DNA of 64,000 nucleotides, from contig CM057342.1 of NCBI GenBank assembly GCA_030015575.1, forward strand, positions 618,417,348-618,481,347, written 5' to 3'. This DNA comes from Agapanthus africanus (taxonomy: Eukaryota; Streptophyta; Magnoliopsida; Asparagales; Amaryllidaceae). Positions 23,401 through 35,042 of the stretch are shown in pieces (position 1 is the stretch's first letter; every line of letters starts with the position of its first letter). The notes beneath the pieces are model-generated. The model was not told the origin of the DNA and ran no database searches. It saw nothing but the letters and a program-made list of their open reading frames with translations. The translations under genes and the position numbers were made by a program.

Positions 23401-24111
23401 AATTGGAAGAAATGGAAAGAAAAGAGATGAAGGGGATGATGTGCAGGTTTTGGCCAGAATAGAGGAATGGGGGAGGGTGTGGGCAAGTGGGGAAAGTCAA
23501 GGGTCAAGTTCCAAAGTCAAATGTATCATAACTTATTCATTATATTTAAAATAAATCAAAAAAAAACCCTTAAATCAACTCAAGAAGCAACTAAAGAAAA
23601 GAGGCCAGAAATTTCTGGTCTCACACAAGGTGGGGCTGTCCTAGGGCTGAGGAAAAAGAGAGAGGGGTTTTACAAAAGAAATTTTATGCAAAAAGGCCCC
23701 CTACAACTCAAAAATTGCAAGTTTTAGCTCAAAATTCAATAAATTCGTTTCATATCATAAAAATTTGTTAAAAATCAAAATAAATTACTAAAAATTTATG
23801 TTATCACTAGATTATAATTATCATAATTTTAGAGATTAAAATTAGCCCGGAAAAATTTGTATTTATCGCTTATTTAATGTATTTTCTTACCGGCTTAAAA
23901 TAATATTAAAAAATTGAAAAATTAGGGAAAATTTTTAAACGACCAGAATTTCATAATTAACTCATTAGCTACTAAAAACAAGCAATTACCTATCCATTTA
24001 AGGTATAATTAGCCCTAAACTGCAAAATATCGAGAAAGACGGTTTTCGGAAAAATACCGAATTTTCACCGAATTTCTGGAAAACACCAAAACGACTTTTC
24101 AAGACGCTACA
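20455..24111 (-). repeat. TEK2 5' LTR (3657 bp)
   Basis: Same length and termini as the 3' LTR, about 22 differences by eye, mostly transitions. It should carry the element's promoter; I could not place a TATA box or transcription start with confidence. Confidence 0.95.
23469..23492 (+). other. G-quadruplex-type run in TEK2 5' LTR
   Basis: The same four G-runs (5, 3, 3, 4) as in the 3' LTR, on the non-transcribed sense of the element. Confidence 0.85.
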
Positions 24112-24116
24112 GGTAT

Positions 24117-25913
24117 TCAGTTGATAGTAATGATAAAAAGAACTTGCTTCTCTTTCAGGTTACTCATAATTGGAAGCATTCCTAAGTTGAGTAACGCTGA
24201 TCCGCCTCCTTCCATTTAGTTGACATGCACTGGAGACAGCTGCATGATTTGAATCTGGTTAAATTAAATCAGTGCCTCTGGTTCTATATTGGATATAGAA
24301 CAGTTCATATCTTAACGATGTTAAGGTACGGGGAGTTGTCCGGCTTATGATTAAAACCAGACACTGGACAACTCAAGGCACGTTTCTGTAATGGCTGTTT
24401 GTGGGTTGACCCAGGCTATGACGAGGGTTGATTTTCTACCATCTGGCAGATCAATAGAAATATTGTTCTAGACTCGCCACAGTTTTATTAAAAATGGATG
24501 TTTTCAAAAACAATAGTGGGAGTATGGTAGAACTGGAAGTGATTCCAGAACCGCAAACAATTACTGAAGATTTGATAAGGAACCTAAAGATTCAATCTGA
24601 TTTGACATTCCATTGGCCACTCCGCAGATAAGGTGGGTTACTTCAAGCACCCGAGAGGTACTCTGGTAGCCTCAAGGACGGTGACAGGGAAGTTTTTGTT
24701 TACCCACACTTGCCATTGTTGTTGTTCCAGGCTGCGAGACCCGGCAGGAGGATGAGTATAGCGTCGTTCTAAACTAGCTTTAGAAGTGCACATCTATATG
24801 ACTCTGCCAGAGGGTTGTCGTAGTCAGTGGGAGCAGCGGAAGCATTGGTGGACATCACGCTTATGTCTATTTATAGACTAAAGCAGATATAGCGGAGATA
24901 GATCATCTATTTTCTGATGTGACAGTCATAGGTTTGACGTCATCAGAATAGGGGATGGATCTGTTGAGAAGGTAGTAGGGTGTGATATCCGGGTTTTGGA
25001 TGACATACACAAAGTAGGAAGTGATATTCCTATACTACGATCGGTTATACTTTGGTCGTCACACGGTGTTTTCTCCACATAGGACTTGGACATTATATCA
25101 GACATACTGGTTACTAGACCTATGGTTTTAGATCTAGATTTGGGTGGTTTCCCAATCAGGGTACTTTGACAGCATTCTAAGAGTATTTAGAATGGACGAC
25201 TCCTGGCACCGTAGTGTACCTGCAGGTGATGGAGTCACCCTCTCTAAAGGTGTCTTTTAGACTAAAGTAGAGAGGGATGTGCATGATTGGCAGATCACTT
25301 GCTTAGGCAATTGAGTTAATCATGAGATGTCAAGTACCACACCAGATGTTGTTCTTGCACTAGATGCAATAAAATGATATTGATCCAATCCTGGAGAAAC
25401 AATCGGAAGCAATTTTAGAACATAAGTGCATGTTCTAGGGATATGATAACGACAGCCTCATTTGGGAGACAGTTATCATTCCAGGCTTCCAAGGTGACAT
25501 GGACGACAAGGAGGTTGTCAGAGTTATAGTTTTCCCTCTAACGAGGGGCAGTATTTTGGACAGGTGATCCAAGGCAATACTGAGGGAGGCATGGCGCAGG
25601 ATACTGATTAAGTTCAGTTGACGATACAGTCTAAGAAGTTTGGATTTGGAGTTCATTTATGAGCTAAGTCCCATCAGACATCCAGACACATTCTAAGACA
25701 GGTATTGCTCATTTCGGGAGATGGCTTTCTCCGCGAACTTGAGATATAGAGAGACATAGAAAGAAACTTCAAGGCGGATCCACTCACTGAGGCTATTCCT
25801 CGAACGCAATAGTCTTCCAAACAGGCTTTGTGAGACTGACTAGTAAGGGAGTTGGGTGTTCGGTATCACACAGGCTGTGAGTATGCGACATCGCAATAAT
25901 TAGCCTTGAGTGC
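24117..25913 (+). pseudogene. COP1 decayed coding body, right of TEK2
   Basis: Continues COP1 after TEK2. RT-type remnants lie near 24780-25060. An RNase H C-terminal remnant near 25770-25800 reads KADPLTEAIPRTQ, compared with NTADPLTKAIPQIQ in COP5. No long frame. It aligns along its length with the reverse complement of COP4 at 52264-54100 (I judge near 88-90% identity), and both copies are decayed. Fossil, too many breaks to count. Confidence 0.72.
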
Positions 25914-25924
25914 AAGTGGGAGAT
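25914..25924 (+). other. COP1 polypurine tract
   Basis: AAGTGGGAGAT directly before the 3' LTR. The 21 bases spanning this junction (25908-25928) are identical to those at the COP5 junction (63137-63157). Confidence 0.88.
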
Positions 25925-28142
25925 TGTTGGAGATAGTGCCCTCAGAGTCAATTATTGGATCACAGGCACGTGATTGCAATGATTGAGGGAGGACCTATCC
26001 CGGTCGGACAGTCTTACTCGAAATGATAGTATGCTATCTGGTTTACCTTTATCATCGTGTACTGCTTTAGATGACCTGACAGGTCGCTATTGCACGTTGA
26101 TAGAGCCCCTAGGATTCTTGCTTGACTGCCAGCAGTATGAGGGCGATCATATAAGTGAGAGCTGGAGTCTATAAGCACATCCTTAAAAGGTCCCTAGTCG
26201 TGGGAGTTTCGAGACAGGGCATCGATTCTCCAGAGTAGACTAGTGTATACAGTCGAGACCCCGACGAGGGGCGGTGGCCGGTCTCACAAGCCACTGGTGT
26301 CAGTTGGTTCACCTAAGATGTATACAGGTGCTCATTGGGTTATGAGTACACCGGACAGGACTCGCCGGGAACATGCTAGTTGGTCTTATACCTGACGTCA
26401 GATAGCAGTTCCTTGGTGACATGTGTACAGGTTAGTTCATCGACCTGGGGATCGTCATTTGTCTCGTGTGAGTTCCCACTGTGCTTTGATTACTACCCTA
26501 CCACGGCTCAAAGGAGTCGTGCAAACAGGTTTTAGTTGGGTACAGTCCCGAGCCACATGGAGGCAGTGAGCGGATCTTCAGGGGTTCGTCTCTCCCGGTA
26601 TTGGGGGTGAGGTCGCGCTGTGTCTAGGAGAGCCATTACACGAAGTCCTTGGCCAAGGCAGGAGATTTACTGGTAGGTATTCCAGTAGTATCTCAGGGTG
26701 TTCTGGGCTACACTCCGACACGACTTGTACCGCTTTTGGAGGTCTGACTTTTACCAACCCCCTAGGCCCGACATGCGATGCTCATAGACGAACGGACCGG
26801 ACTGTATGGATATTGTTACTAACAGGCTCAGTAGGGTGTCAGGATGAGTTCGCTCATCGACGTCCCTTTTGGTCAATAGCTGGTGGCCCGTTACGTATTG
26901 GCTTATACCTCTGACGTGCTAGTGGTTAAATCCACAGCCATAGTATTGACGAGTCTTTAGAGTCCACCACACTTTCAGTTACTCAAGCTTTCGGGCGAAA
27001 CGCTGTAGAGGCCGTATGGAGATATGGCAGGGTCCGATCAGATACGTGCGGTATTGCACGGGTCAGGATCAGACGGTTTGTACTAGTGGCCGTATGGATA
27101 TATGGCAGGGTTCGATCTGATACGTGCGGTATTACACGGATCAGGATCGGACGAACATTACTAGCCGGCTTTGGTTTAAGCCGGATCCTAGTATAGTACA
27201 GTGTAGATTTTGTCTCATTGCATTTGTATCCAGACGGATTACAGATGCGGGTGTGTATGCACTGTATCGGGGTTTTCCTGTAATTTATTACGGGACCAGT
27301 TTTCTGGAGTTGCCAGTTTGCATTCCGTTCCGGCCGGTTTTCCTTTGTTCTTTCCCGGCCGGACTTTTCCGATGGAGGGGGTTATTTGCAATTGTGCAAA
27401 TAAATTTTGTGGAGGGGGTTTCTTGCAAATATATTCATTATGATATGTTTAGCATCTTTCATCCATGATGGTGCATTAATTGAGATTTGAAAGGGTATGG
27501 AGTGATAAGTATGGTTGATGTTTTTTTGCTTTATGATGTGGTCACCTTTTCTTTTCTCCTACACTCACCTCCCTTCATGAGTTTTGTTTATCCCTCCACC
27601 ATTCTCACAAATGAGGGGCCGGCCACAACTTTGAGGAGAGAAGGAAAATGAGAGAGGTTCATTTCATTTGGTGTGGGAAATTAATCATCCATCTCATTTT
27701 TCCATTGCTACCATAAAGCCCCAAGTTCATATCTTGTTGATTCCTCCATCAAGGCAACTACAAACCCCATTGAGACAAAGCGCATTCTACACTACATTCT
27801 ACAGCACATCTTGGGCACGTCGACTTGCCAGCTTCGTGCCCGAGTTGCCTCGGCATTGAATTGGGAGCCCGTAAAAGATACAGACGATGTGGTGCCCTTC
27901 CGGCAAGGAGGCGACGGCCGGAGTTTCCGCGGGAGATCGGGACGATGACGAGAAGACCGGAGGACTTGGATCACTCGGTATATCTCTAACCCGTCTTGTT
28001 GTTAGCTAGATCTAGTTTAATGGCCCGATCCGGGGTTTAGTGCGCGGTGGTGCCGGTTTGCTAAGTTCGCAAAATTAAAGTTTATCACCGTTTCCGCATT
28101 TGGCCGTCGGATTGACGGCCGGGGCGCTGCCGTGCACTTACA
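25925..28142 (+). repeat. COP1 3' LTR (2218 bp)
   Basis: Same length and termini as the 5' LTR; about 29 differences by eye, mostly transitions. The tandem hairpin pair is kept at about 27010-27164. Confidence 0.93.
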
Positions 28143-28147
28143 ATAAC
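28143..28147. other. Target site duplication of COP1, right copy (ATAAC)
   Basis: Second copy of the ATAAC found at 5663-5667. It marks the re-entry into ATH gag. Confidence 0.93.
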
Positions 28148-29410
28148 CCGCAACCACCTCCTGTTGAAGCGCCTCAGCGATTCATGCTCCAGGATCGTTT
28201 CTATCCCACCCGCTCCGCACTTCCGACCTGTCTTTCACTTCCGCCGGCCAATGGGGATAATTTCGAAATTAAGCCCCACTTCATCAACATGTTGCCTAAA
28301 TTTCACGGGCTGGAATCTGAAGATACCTACATTTTCATTAACAAATTCCAGAACATCTGTCCAATGATGAAGATGACCCAACTGTCCGACGATGCTATAC
28401 GGCTACGAGTCATTCCTTTCACTCTGTGTGACCTAGCTGAGAAGTGGTTGTATAGTACCGCATCGCATTCCATAAACAGTTGGGATGAGTTCGTAAAAGC
28501 GTTTCTAAAAAAATTCTACCCAAATCACAAAACCGCGAGAATACGAAACGAAATTAATCAATTTTCCCAACTTCCTGCTGAAACTTTTTGGAAGTGCTTT
28601 GACCAATACAAAGACCTTCTTGTTCAGTGTCCTCATCACGGTATTGAGAGATGGAAACTTTACCAGGCCTTATACGAAGGACTGAACCCAGCAACTAAGC
28701 AATTGCTGGAGACCATTTGTCAAGGCCACTTCCTATCCAAATCTGACGGGGAAGCTTGGCAATTTTTCGACGATCTCGCGGAGCGAACGCTTCAGTGGGA
28801 AATCACCAGACCGAACACTTCATTTACTACTTCTTCCGGTCTATCTAAGGCAGGTGTTCATCAACTTGATATCTCAATTGCTATGAAAGCCGAAATGGCT
28901 GCGATCACACGAAAACTAGAAGCAATTGAGAGAAAATTTTCATATCCTTCTCCTGCCCCTGCTCTCCCCCCTCGTACCATCTACGCTTGTTGTTCAGACC
29001 CATCCCATCTGACCGAAGAGTGTCCTTACAACCCACCTAGTTAAGGACAGGATCAGGTCAATGCTGCATTTCAGCAAAGACAAAGAAATGATCCATACTC
29101 TTCAACTTACAATCCTGAATGGAGGAACCACCCCAATTTCGCCTGGAATTAGAATCAACAACAATTCCAAGGCCACAACAACTTCCAAAGGCCTCCTCCT
29201 CCTCAACAACAAGCCCAAAATCAATATTAGCAGCATTTCCAACCCCAATCTTTTCAAAATCCGACGAACAATTTTGCACCCAACAATTCTTTTCCTTAAA
29301 AAAATTTTGTTCCATCAAACAATGATAAGGTTTCCTCGCTAGAACGAAGTCTGGAGGCATTTGTAAAGCAATCGACACAATCAAACGCCAACATCCAGTC
29401 TTCCATTCAG
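28148..29410 (+). pseudogene. ATH gag core
   Basis: Athila-type gag. Recognisable blocks are NGDNFEIKPHFINMLPKFHG, LRVIPFTLCDLAEKWLYS, FVKAFLKKFYPNHKTARIRN, FDQYKDLLVQCPHHGIERWK and YEGLNPATKQLLE. A Cys/His-containing stretch follows near 28980-29030, where family members have a zinc knuckle. Downstream is a Gln/Asn-rich linker. Gag forms the particle. The likely start lies in the other part of the element (5399). Fossil with breaks. Confidence 0.85.
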
Positions 29411-32400
29411 TCTTTGGTAGAACACACTGCTGTGCAAGGGAAAAACCTCAAAACCATTGAAGCCCAGATTTCACAACTGAATGCAGCTTTAAGCGAGCGA
29501 GAGAAGGGAAAGCTTCCATCTCAACCACTCCCAAATCCTGGTCACCCACATAATGCACATGTTGCTCTTGAACAACAAAACCATAATGTGAGTGCCATGA
29601 CTATGTTGAGATCTGGAAGGATACTGCACAACAACGTTGGAACAGATGATGACACCCCGGCCGCTTATTCTTCTTCGTCTTCTGAGCCTGTTCTCCATTC
29701 TTCAAAAGGCTCTTCTTCTTCTGCTGCTCCGAATGGACCCACATCTCACTCAACGAAAACACCAGTTCTGAGGTCCGTTCCTGCTCCACAATCTCCCCCA
29801 CAAACATTGGATTCAACCAATTTTCAAAATGTTCCTTTTCCAAACCGGTTGAGATCCAATAAACAAAATCCACAAATGGAGAAGATTGTGAAGTTATTTA
29901 AACAGGTTAACATTAACATTTCCCTCTTGGATGCAATCCAACAAGTCCCTTCCTACACAAAAATCTTGAAGGACTTGTGCACTAAGAAGAGGAAATCTCA
30001 GGTACCCAAGAAGGTTTTCTTAGCTAGTGCCGTGAGTGATCCTCTTACCCAAGCTTTACCTCAAAAACAAAAGGACCCTGGCTTTCCTACGATTTCAATA
30101 ACTATTGGGGATAAGAACATCAACCGCGCACTTTTGGATCTTGGTGCCAGTGTTAACCTGCTTCCGTATTCGGTATATGAACAATTAGGTATAGGAGAGC
30201 TGAAACCCACTCACTGTACTCTCCAAATGGCTGACCGATCTATCACCCATCCTAGGGATGAGCTAGAGTATGTGTTAATAAAGGTAGGGGACATCATATT
30301 CCCCGTTGATTTTATTGTTTTAGACACACAACCTGTAGCTAACCCCCGGAATCAAATTCCGGTGATACTCGTTCGACCATTCCTTGCGACCTCGAATGTT
30401 GTGATCAATTGTCGAAATGGTTCGATGAACCTATCTTTTGGAAACATGACAATTGAACTCAACATTTTTAGGTTGGGGAATCAGCCCTCCGAACCTAATG
30501 CTCATATACTAAACGTTTGTTGGATCCAGGAGATCATCCCTGAGGACTGTGAGTTTGAGAGATTTCTGTTCGATCACAGCAACCTTGACGCCACTAGTGC
30601 GTTCCTCCATGAATCTGATACTGCTCCCGACAGTGATTATGAGTGTTTCACTTTCTCGAACGATCTTGATTTGTCGCCGCCCGAGCTTGAATCCTTTGAA
30701 TTTTCGGATGCGTTAACTGAACCATCCGACTCGGTCGGGTACACTCGTTTTGAGCCGCTGTTAGAATCCTTCGAGTTCGAGACATTTTTGCCGATCCTAC
30801 CTTCAATCGTTTCACCTCCGACGCTCGAACATAAGCCGTTGCTGTCTCACCTCAAGTATGATTACTTAGGTGAGAACGAGACCCACCCTATCATCATCTC
30901 GGCTTCTCTAGCTCAAGAGCAGGAGAAAGCCCTTCTGACGGCCTTGCAGAGCAATCGGCAAGCTTTTGGCCGGACTATGGCGGACATTAAGGGGATTAGT
31001 CCCTTGATCGTTGAACATCACATTCATATGATGGATGATGCCAAACCAGCTAGGGATCCACAAAGGCGACTCAATCCTGTCATGAAGGAAGCTGTGAAAA
31101 AAGAGATCATAAAATATCTTGATAGTGGTATCATTTACCCTATCTCTGATAGCCAATGGGTTAGTCCGATACATGTTGTCCCCAAAAAGTCGGGCATAAC
31201 GGTCTTCACCAATCAAGCGAACGAGTTGATCCCTACTCGCACCCAAACTGGGTGGCGAGTGTGCATAGATTACAGAAAACTCAATGCCGCAACGCGGAAA
31301 GACCATTTTCCGCTACCTTTTATTGACCAAATGCTTGAACGACTGGCTGGACACGAGTATTACTGCTTTCTGGATGGCTACTCCAGCTATAACCAGATTC
31401 CCATCACCGAAAACGACCAAGACAAAACAACGTTCACCTGTCCTTTCAGTACATTTAAATATCGCCGCATGCCCTTTGGGTTATGCAATGCACCCGCTAC
31501 CTTCCAGCGGTGTATGATGGGAATTTTCTCAGACATGGTGGAAAAATTCTTGGAGATATTCATGGATGATTTCTCAATTTTCGGCGATTCCTTTGACAAG
31601 TGTTTACAGCATCTCGACGCCGTCCTTACCCGGTGTAAGGATAAAAACCTAACTTTGAATTGGGAGAAATGCCATTTCATGGTGCGCGAAGGTATTGTCT
31701 TAGGACATATCATCTCGCAAAATGGCATTGAGGTGGATAAAGCTAAGATTGAGGTCATTTCCAATCTTCCCCCTTCCAAGTGGGTTAGCGACATCCGAGC
31801 TTTTCTTGGCCACGCCGGTTTCTATAGACGGTTTATCAAGGATTTTAGCAAAATTGCTAGACCCTTGACTCTTCTGTTGGCCAAGGACACCATATTCGAT
31901 TTCAGCTCGAGCTGTGTGACTGCATTTAAATCACTTAAAAGCTTACTCACTTCTGCTCCCGTACTTTCTTCTCCTGACTGGACGTATCCATTTGAGATTA
32001 TATGCGATGCGTCTGACTTTTATATTGGTGCAGTCCTAGGACATCACATTGATAAAATGCCGCACGTAATCTATTATGCTAGCTGAACCCTGAACGATGC
32101 CCAGCTGAATTACACAATAACCGAGAAGGAATTCTTGGCTGTTGTATTCGCGTTAGAAAAATTCAGGCCTTACTTAATCGACTCTCCAGTCATTGTTTAC
32201 ATGGACCATTCTGCTCTACGCCATCTTTTTGCAAAGAAGGACGCAAAATCTCGACTGATCGTTGGATCCTCTTACTCCAAGAGTTTGACCTTGTCATCAA
32301 AGACAAAAGAGGATGTGAAAACGTAGTGGCCGACCATCTTTCACAACTTCCTTCTTCGCCGACGCTTTCACTTCCAATAAACGACGTTTTTCCGGATGAA

Positions 32401-33717
32401 CAGCTCTTGACAGTATCATGCGAACCCTGGTTCGTAGATATTGTGAATTATTTAGCAACAGGATTACTACCAAACGAGTGGTCAAGTCAGGACAGACTTC
32501 GATTCTTATCCCAAGTGAAGCACTATTACTGGGACGAGCCATATTTGTTCAAATACTGTACCAACTAGATTATTTGTCGGTGTGTGCCTAATAATGAATT
32601 CAAGAGTGTGCTGTCATTTTGCCACGATCAAGCGTGTGGCAGACATTTTTGCCCAAGAAAGACAGCCGAGAAGATCTTGCAGTGTGGCTTCTACTGGCCA
32701 CAACTCTTCAAAAATGCTTATGATTACTGCAAGACTTGCTCCCGGTGCCAACACTTGGGCCAGATATCCAGGAGAAACGAGATGCCGCTCCAACCAATCT
32801 TGGTTGTCGAGATTTTCGATGTATGGGGGATTGATTTTATGGGGCCGTTTCCGAGCGCTTTTGGGAACCTATATATTCTTCTAGCTGTTGATTATGTCTC
32901 TAAATGGGTCGAGGCCGTGCCCAGCCGGACTAACGACAACAAGGTTGTCATTAGATTCCTTAAGGAAAACATCTTTTCCCAGTTTGGACACCCCCGTGCA
33001 ATCATTAGTGACAATGGAACACATTTCTGTAATAGGACTTTCGAAGCCTTAATGCGGAAATACTCCATTAATCATAAGCTATCGACACCCTATCACCCCC
33101 AAACATGTGGGCAAGCCAAATTGTCTAATCGTGAAATCAAACAGATTTTGGAGAAAACGGTTTCTAAGAACCGTAAGGATTGGTCTTTAAAACTCACTGA
33201 TGCCCTTTGGGCATTTCGAACTGCATATAAGACTGATCTTGGCATGTCTCCTTATCGGCTTGTTTACGGAAAGGCTTGCCACCTTCTAGTGGAAATTGAG
33301 CATCGAGCATTTTGGGCGATTAAGGAGTTGAATTTATCTCTTGATAATGCGGGAAGCAATCCGAAGCTGCAGATGAACGAATTAAACGAGCTTTGGGATG
33401 AAGCTTACGAGAACGCGGTTATCGATAAGAACCGAATGAAGGTGTTTCACGATAAACACCTTATGCGCAAAACTTTCACACCTGGTCAACAATTACTTCT
33501 CTACGACACCTAGTTACATTTCCATCCCGGTAAGCTCAGATCTCGATGGAAAGGACCATTCTTTGTGCGGACTATATATCCGCATGGTGCGGTGGATTTG
33601 GAAAATCCAGTGGACGGTTCACTATTCAAAGTGAACGGACAAAGGTTAAAACCGTTCCTCACCGCTGACCCATCGGAGGAGCACCTGATGTTACAGGAGC
33701 CAGTTTACATAGACTAA
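29411..33717 (+). pseudogene. ATH protease-RT-RNase H-integrase region
   Basis: After a Ser/Pro-rich linker come: aspartic protease around LLDLGASVNLLPYSVYEQLG (about 30130-30190) with the Athila-typical ADRSITHPRDELE; reverse transcriptase with WRVCIDYRKLNAATRKDHFP, FLDGYSSYNQIPI and the FMDDFSIFG active-site block (near 31558); RNase H with ICDASDFYIGAVLG (about 31990-32330); integrase with a zinc-binding region and [11 protein letters not shown] (about 32640-32770), [10 protein letters not shown] and SDNGTHF; and a C-terminal segment to about 33717. Order and motifs fit the Athila branch of Ty3/gypsy. Broken in about four or five places across gag-pol; an old fossil. Confidence 0.9.
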
Positions 33718-34217
33718 TCTTCCTCCGCTTACCACCAAACTTCGGTTATCCAGCCATAAACAATGGAAACACTGTTTCAAATAAGTTTGGGGGTATGTAA
33801 CACTTGTAATTATATAAAAATAAAAAAATAAAAAAATTTCAAATTTTCGGGGGTATTCTTGTAAATATTCAGTTCTATTAAATAAATAAATAAATAATAA
33901 TACAATTTTTCCTTTACAAAATAAATTCCTCTTTTCAAGGGGTCTTTTGTACAAATAACCAATAACCCCTATAAAAACATCCCGACCCCTCTTCTACATT
34001 TACAGAACCCTAAATTTCACCCTCTGAAAAACCCTAGCCGCCGCAGCAGAAAGAGCAGAGAGATCGCCCCTTCCTGCCGCGGAACCGCCGCCGAAGCCCA
34101 TTCTTGCCGCCGATCCGCCGCCGCCTTACTTCTTCACCCTCTGAAACTTTCAGAGGAGCTTTGCATCTCTGTTTACTCTTTGTAAATTTACTACTTTTTG
34201 TATTTTTTTTCTCTGTG
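33718..34217 (+). other. ATH spacer between pol and the extra ORF
   Basis: Untranslated. It holds an internal polypurine-like copy TTTGGGGGTAT at 33786-33796, identical over 11 bases to the true tract near 36310. It also has AT-rich tracts (about 33815-33900) and, at 34076-34123, a GC module of the same plan as in the leaders. Confidence 0.7.
34076..34123 (+). other. GC-rich module upstream of ATH extra ORF
   Basis: GCCGCGGAACCGCCGCC (34076-34092) and GCCGCCGATCCGCCGCCG (34106-34123) with a 13-base spacer. The first 17-mer is identical to 42874-42890 in the COP2 leader. It ends about 95 bases before the ORF's ATG. Confidence 0.85.
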
Positions 34218-35042
34218 ATGGCACCTACACTGCAGTTTGAAAGGGATTTTTCCCAATTGTTCGCACATAATATTTATGGTAGCTATTTCGACGACGAGAT
34301 CCGAAAGCGTGGATGGAACTTTTTGTTTTTTAACCATCCGAACGCATTCGCGCTTTCGGATCTATTTTCCCGTTTCTACGAATGTATGGAGGAGGGTTGT
34401 CTTGCACAACACGGGTATATTAGATTAATGTGGAGGGATAGGGAAATTTTAATTGATAGGGACTTCATTCACGAAGTCACCTTAATACCACGACTCCCTA
34501 TTCACGATCAACCCTTCCGATTTGAGGACTACCTACCCTTAGTGGGAAATGACTGCTCTTGGGAGCCCCGAAAGGACATTCAGGTTCGCACACTTTTTCC
34601 GAACGTTTTAATTGTGTGCCGTTGTGCACAAAATAATATTTTTGGAAGTTCGCACAACACAATATTTTTCACACCATCTCTACATATAGTGCACACATTG
34701 ATGATACGAAACCCTAGTTATGACATGTGCACTGTATTGCTTCATTCGATTGGCGCCGGCAAACGGGCAGCCAATTATCCATGCCCTATGTTGGTAGCAC
34801 AACTGTGTCACCATTTCCTCCCTGTTGAGGAATTTAAATTTTATATGCATAGTGGGATTCCAATTCGACCCCTCTTTGAGGGTGTCTCCGTGTCCTACAC
34901 ACGTTTATATGATTTATGGTCGCGCACCGAGCCGGCCGAGGACGTGATGGCCAAGACCCCTAGCTCGAGCTCCACAGCGAGCGACGAAGAGCTTACCCCC
35001 CTTGCGCAAGCGCACTTAATTCGACGAACCCATAGGGGGTAG
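34218..35042 (+). CDS. ATH extra open reading frame 3' of pol (274 codons)
   Basis: An ATG at 34218 opens MAPTLQFERDFSQLFAHNIY and runs 274 codons to a stop at 35040-35042. The protein has a central block (IRKRGWNFLFFNHPN, FSRFYECMEEGCLAQHGYIR, RDFIHEVTLIPRLP) that resembles the plant putative transposon protein domain often found after pol in Athila elements; that assignment is from memory of the family. The C-terminus is Ser/Glu-rich (SSSSTASDEELTP). I see no signal peptide or membrane span in the ATG-initiated protein, so it does not look like a classical envelope. Function unknown. It stays open in this copy although gag-pol is broken. Confidence 0.7.
   Translation: MAPTLQFERDFSQLFAHNIYGSYFDDEIRKRGWNFLFFNHPNAFALSDLFSRFYECMEEGCLAQHGYIRLMWRDREILIDRDFIHEVTLIPRLPIHDQPFRFEDYLPLVGNDCSWEPRKDIQVRTLFPNVLIVCRCAQNNIFGSSHNTIFFTPSLHIVHTLMIRNPSYDMCTVLLHSIGAGKRAANYPCPMLVAQLCHHFLPVEEFKFYMHSGIPIRPLFEGVSVSYTRLYDLWSRTEPAEDVMAKTPSSSSTASDEELTPLAQAHLIRRTHRG

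Larger units (their letters stand above)
11816..24111 (-). mobile_element. TEK2: complete Tekay/Del-type chromodomain Ty3/gypsy element
   Basis: A 12,296-bp element with both LTRs exactly 3657 bp (11816-15472 and 20455-24111) and target duplication GGTAT. It reads on the minus strand: 5' LTR at the right, Met primer site, gag-pol, polypurine tract, 3' LTR at the left. The LTRs differ at about 22 sites by eye (0.6%), about 0.2-0.4 million years, the youngest datable insertion here. All structural parts are present; the gag-pol frame has about two breaks, so this copy is a recent fossil. It lies inside the decayed body of COP1. Confidence 0.95.
5668..28142 (+). mobile_element. COP1: Ty1/copia-type element, non-autonomous, hosting TEK2
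   Basis: Both LTRs are 2218 bp (5668-7885 and 25925-28142), both TG...CA, flanked by the 5-bp duplication ATAAC. Without the 12.3 kb TEK2 insertion and one target copy, the element is about 10.2 kb. It has a Met-tRNA primer site, a long leader (to about 10193), a decayed coding region and a polypurine tract. The two LTRs differ at about 29 sites by eye (about 1.3%), roughly 0.5-0.9 million years at commonly assumed rates. The body has no long reading frame, only recognisable RNase H and RT remnants on the right, and is too decayed to count breaks. COP4 is a second copy of the same group. Confidence 0.9.

Noticed and set aside
28100-28147. Gag frame appearing to start inside the COP1 3' LTR
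   Set aside because: The frame is open across the junction by chance; the bases before 28143 belong to the COP1 LTR and the target duplication marks the true boundary.
34104-34217. Hydrophobic stretch upstream of the ATH extra ORF that could look like a signal or envelope-type membrane segment
   Set aside because: It lies before the first ATG, in the untranslated spacer over the GC module; the ATG-initiated protein has no membrane segment, so an envelope call is not supported.
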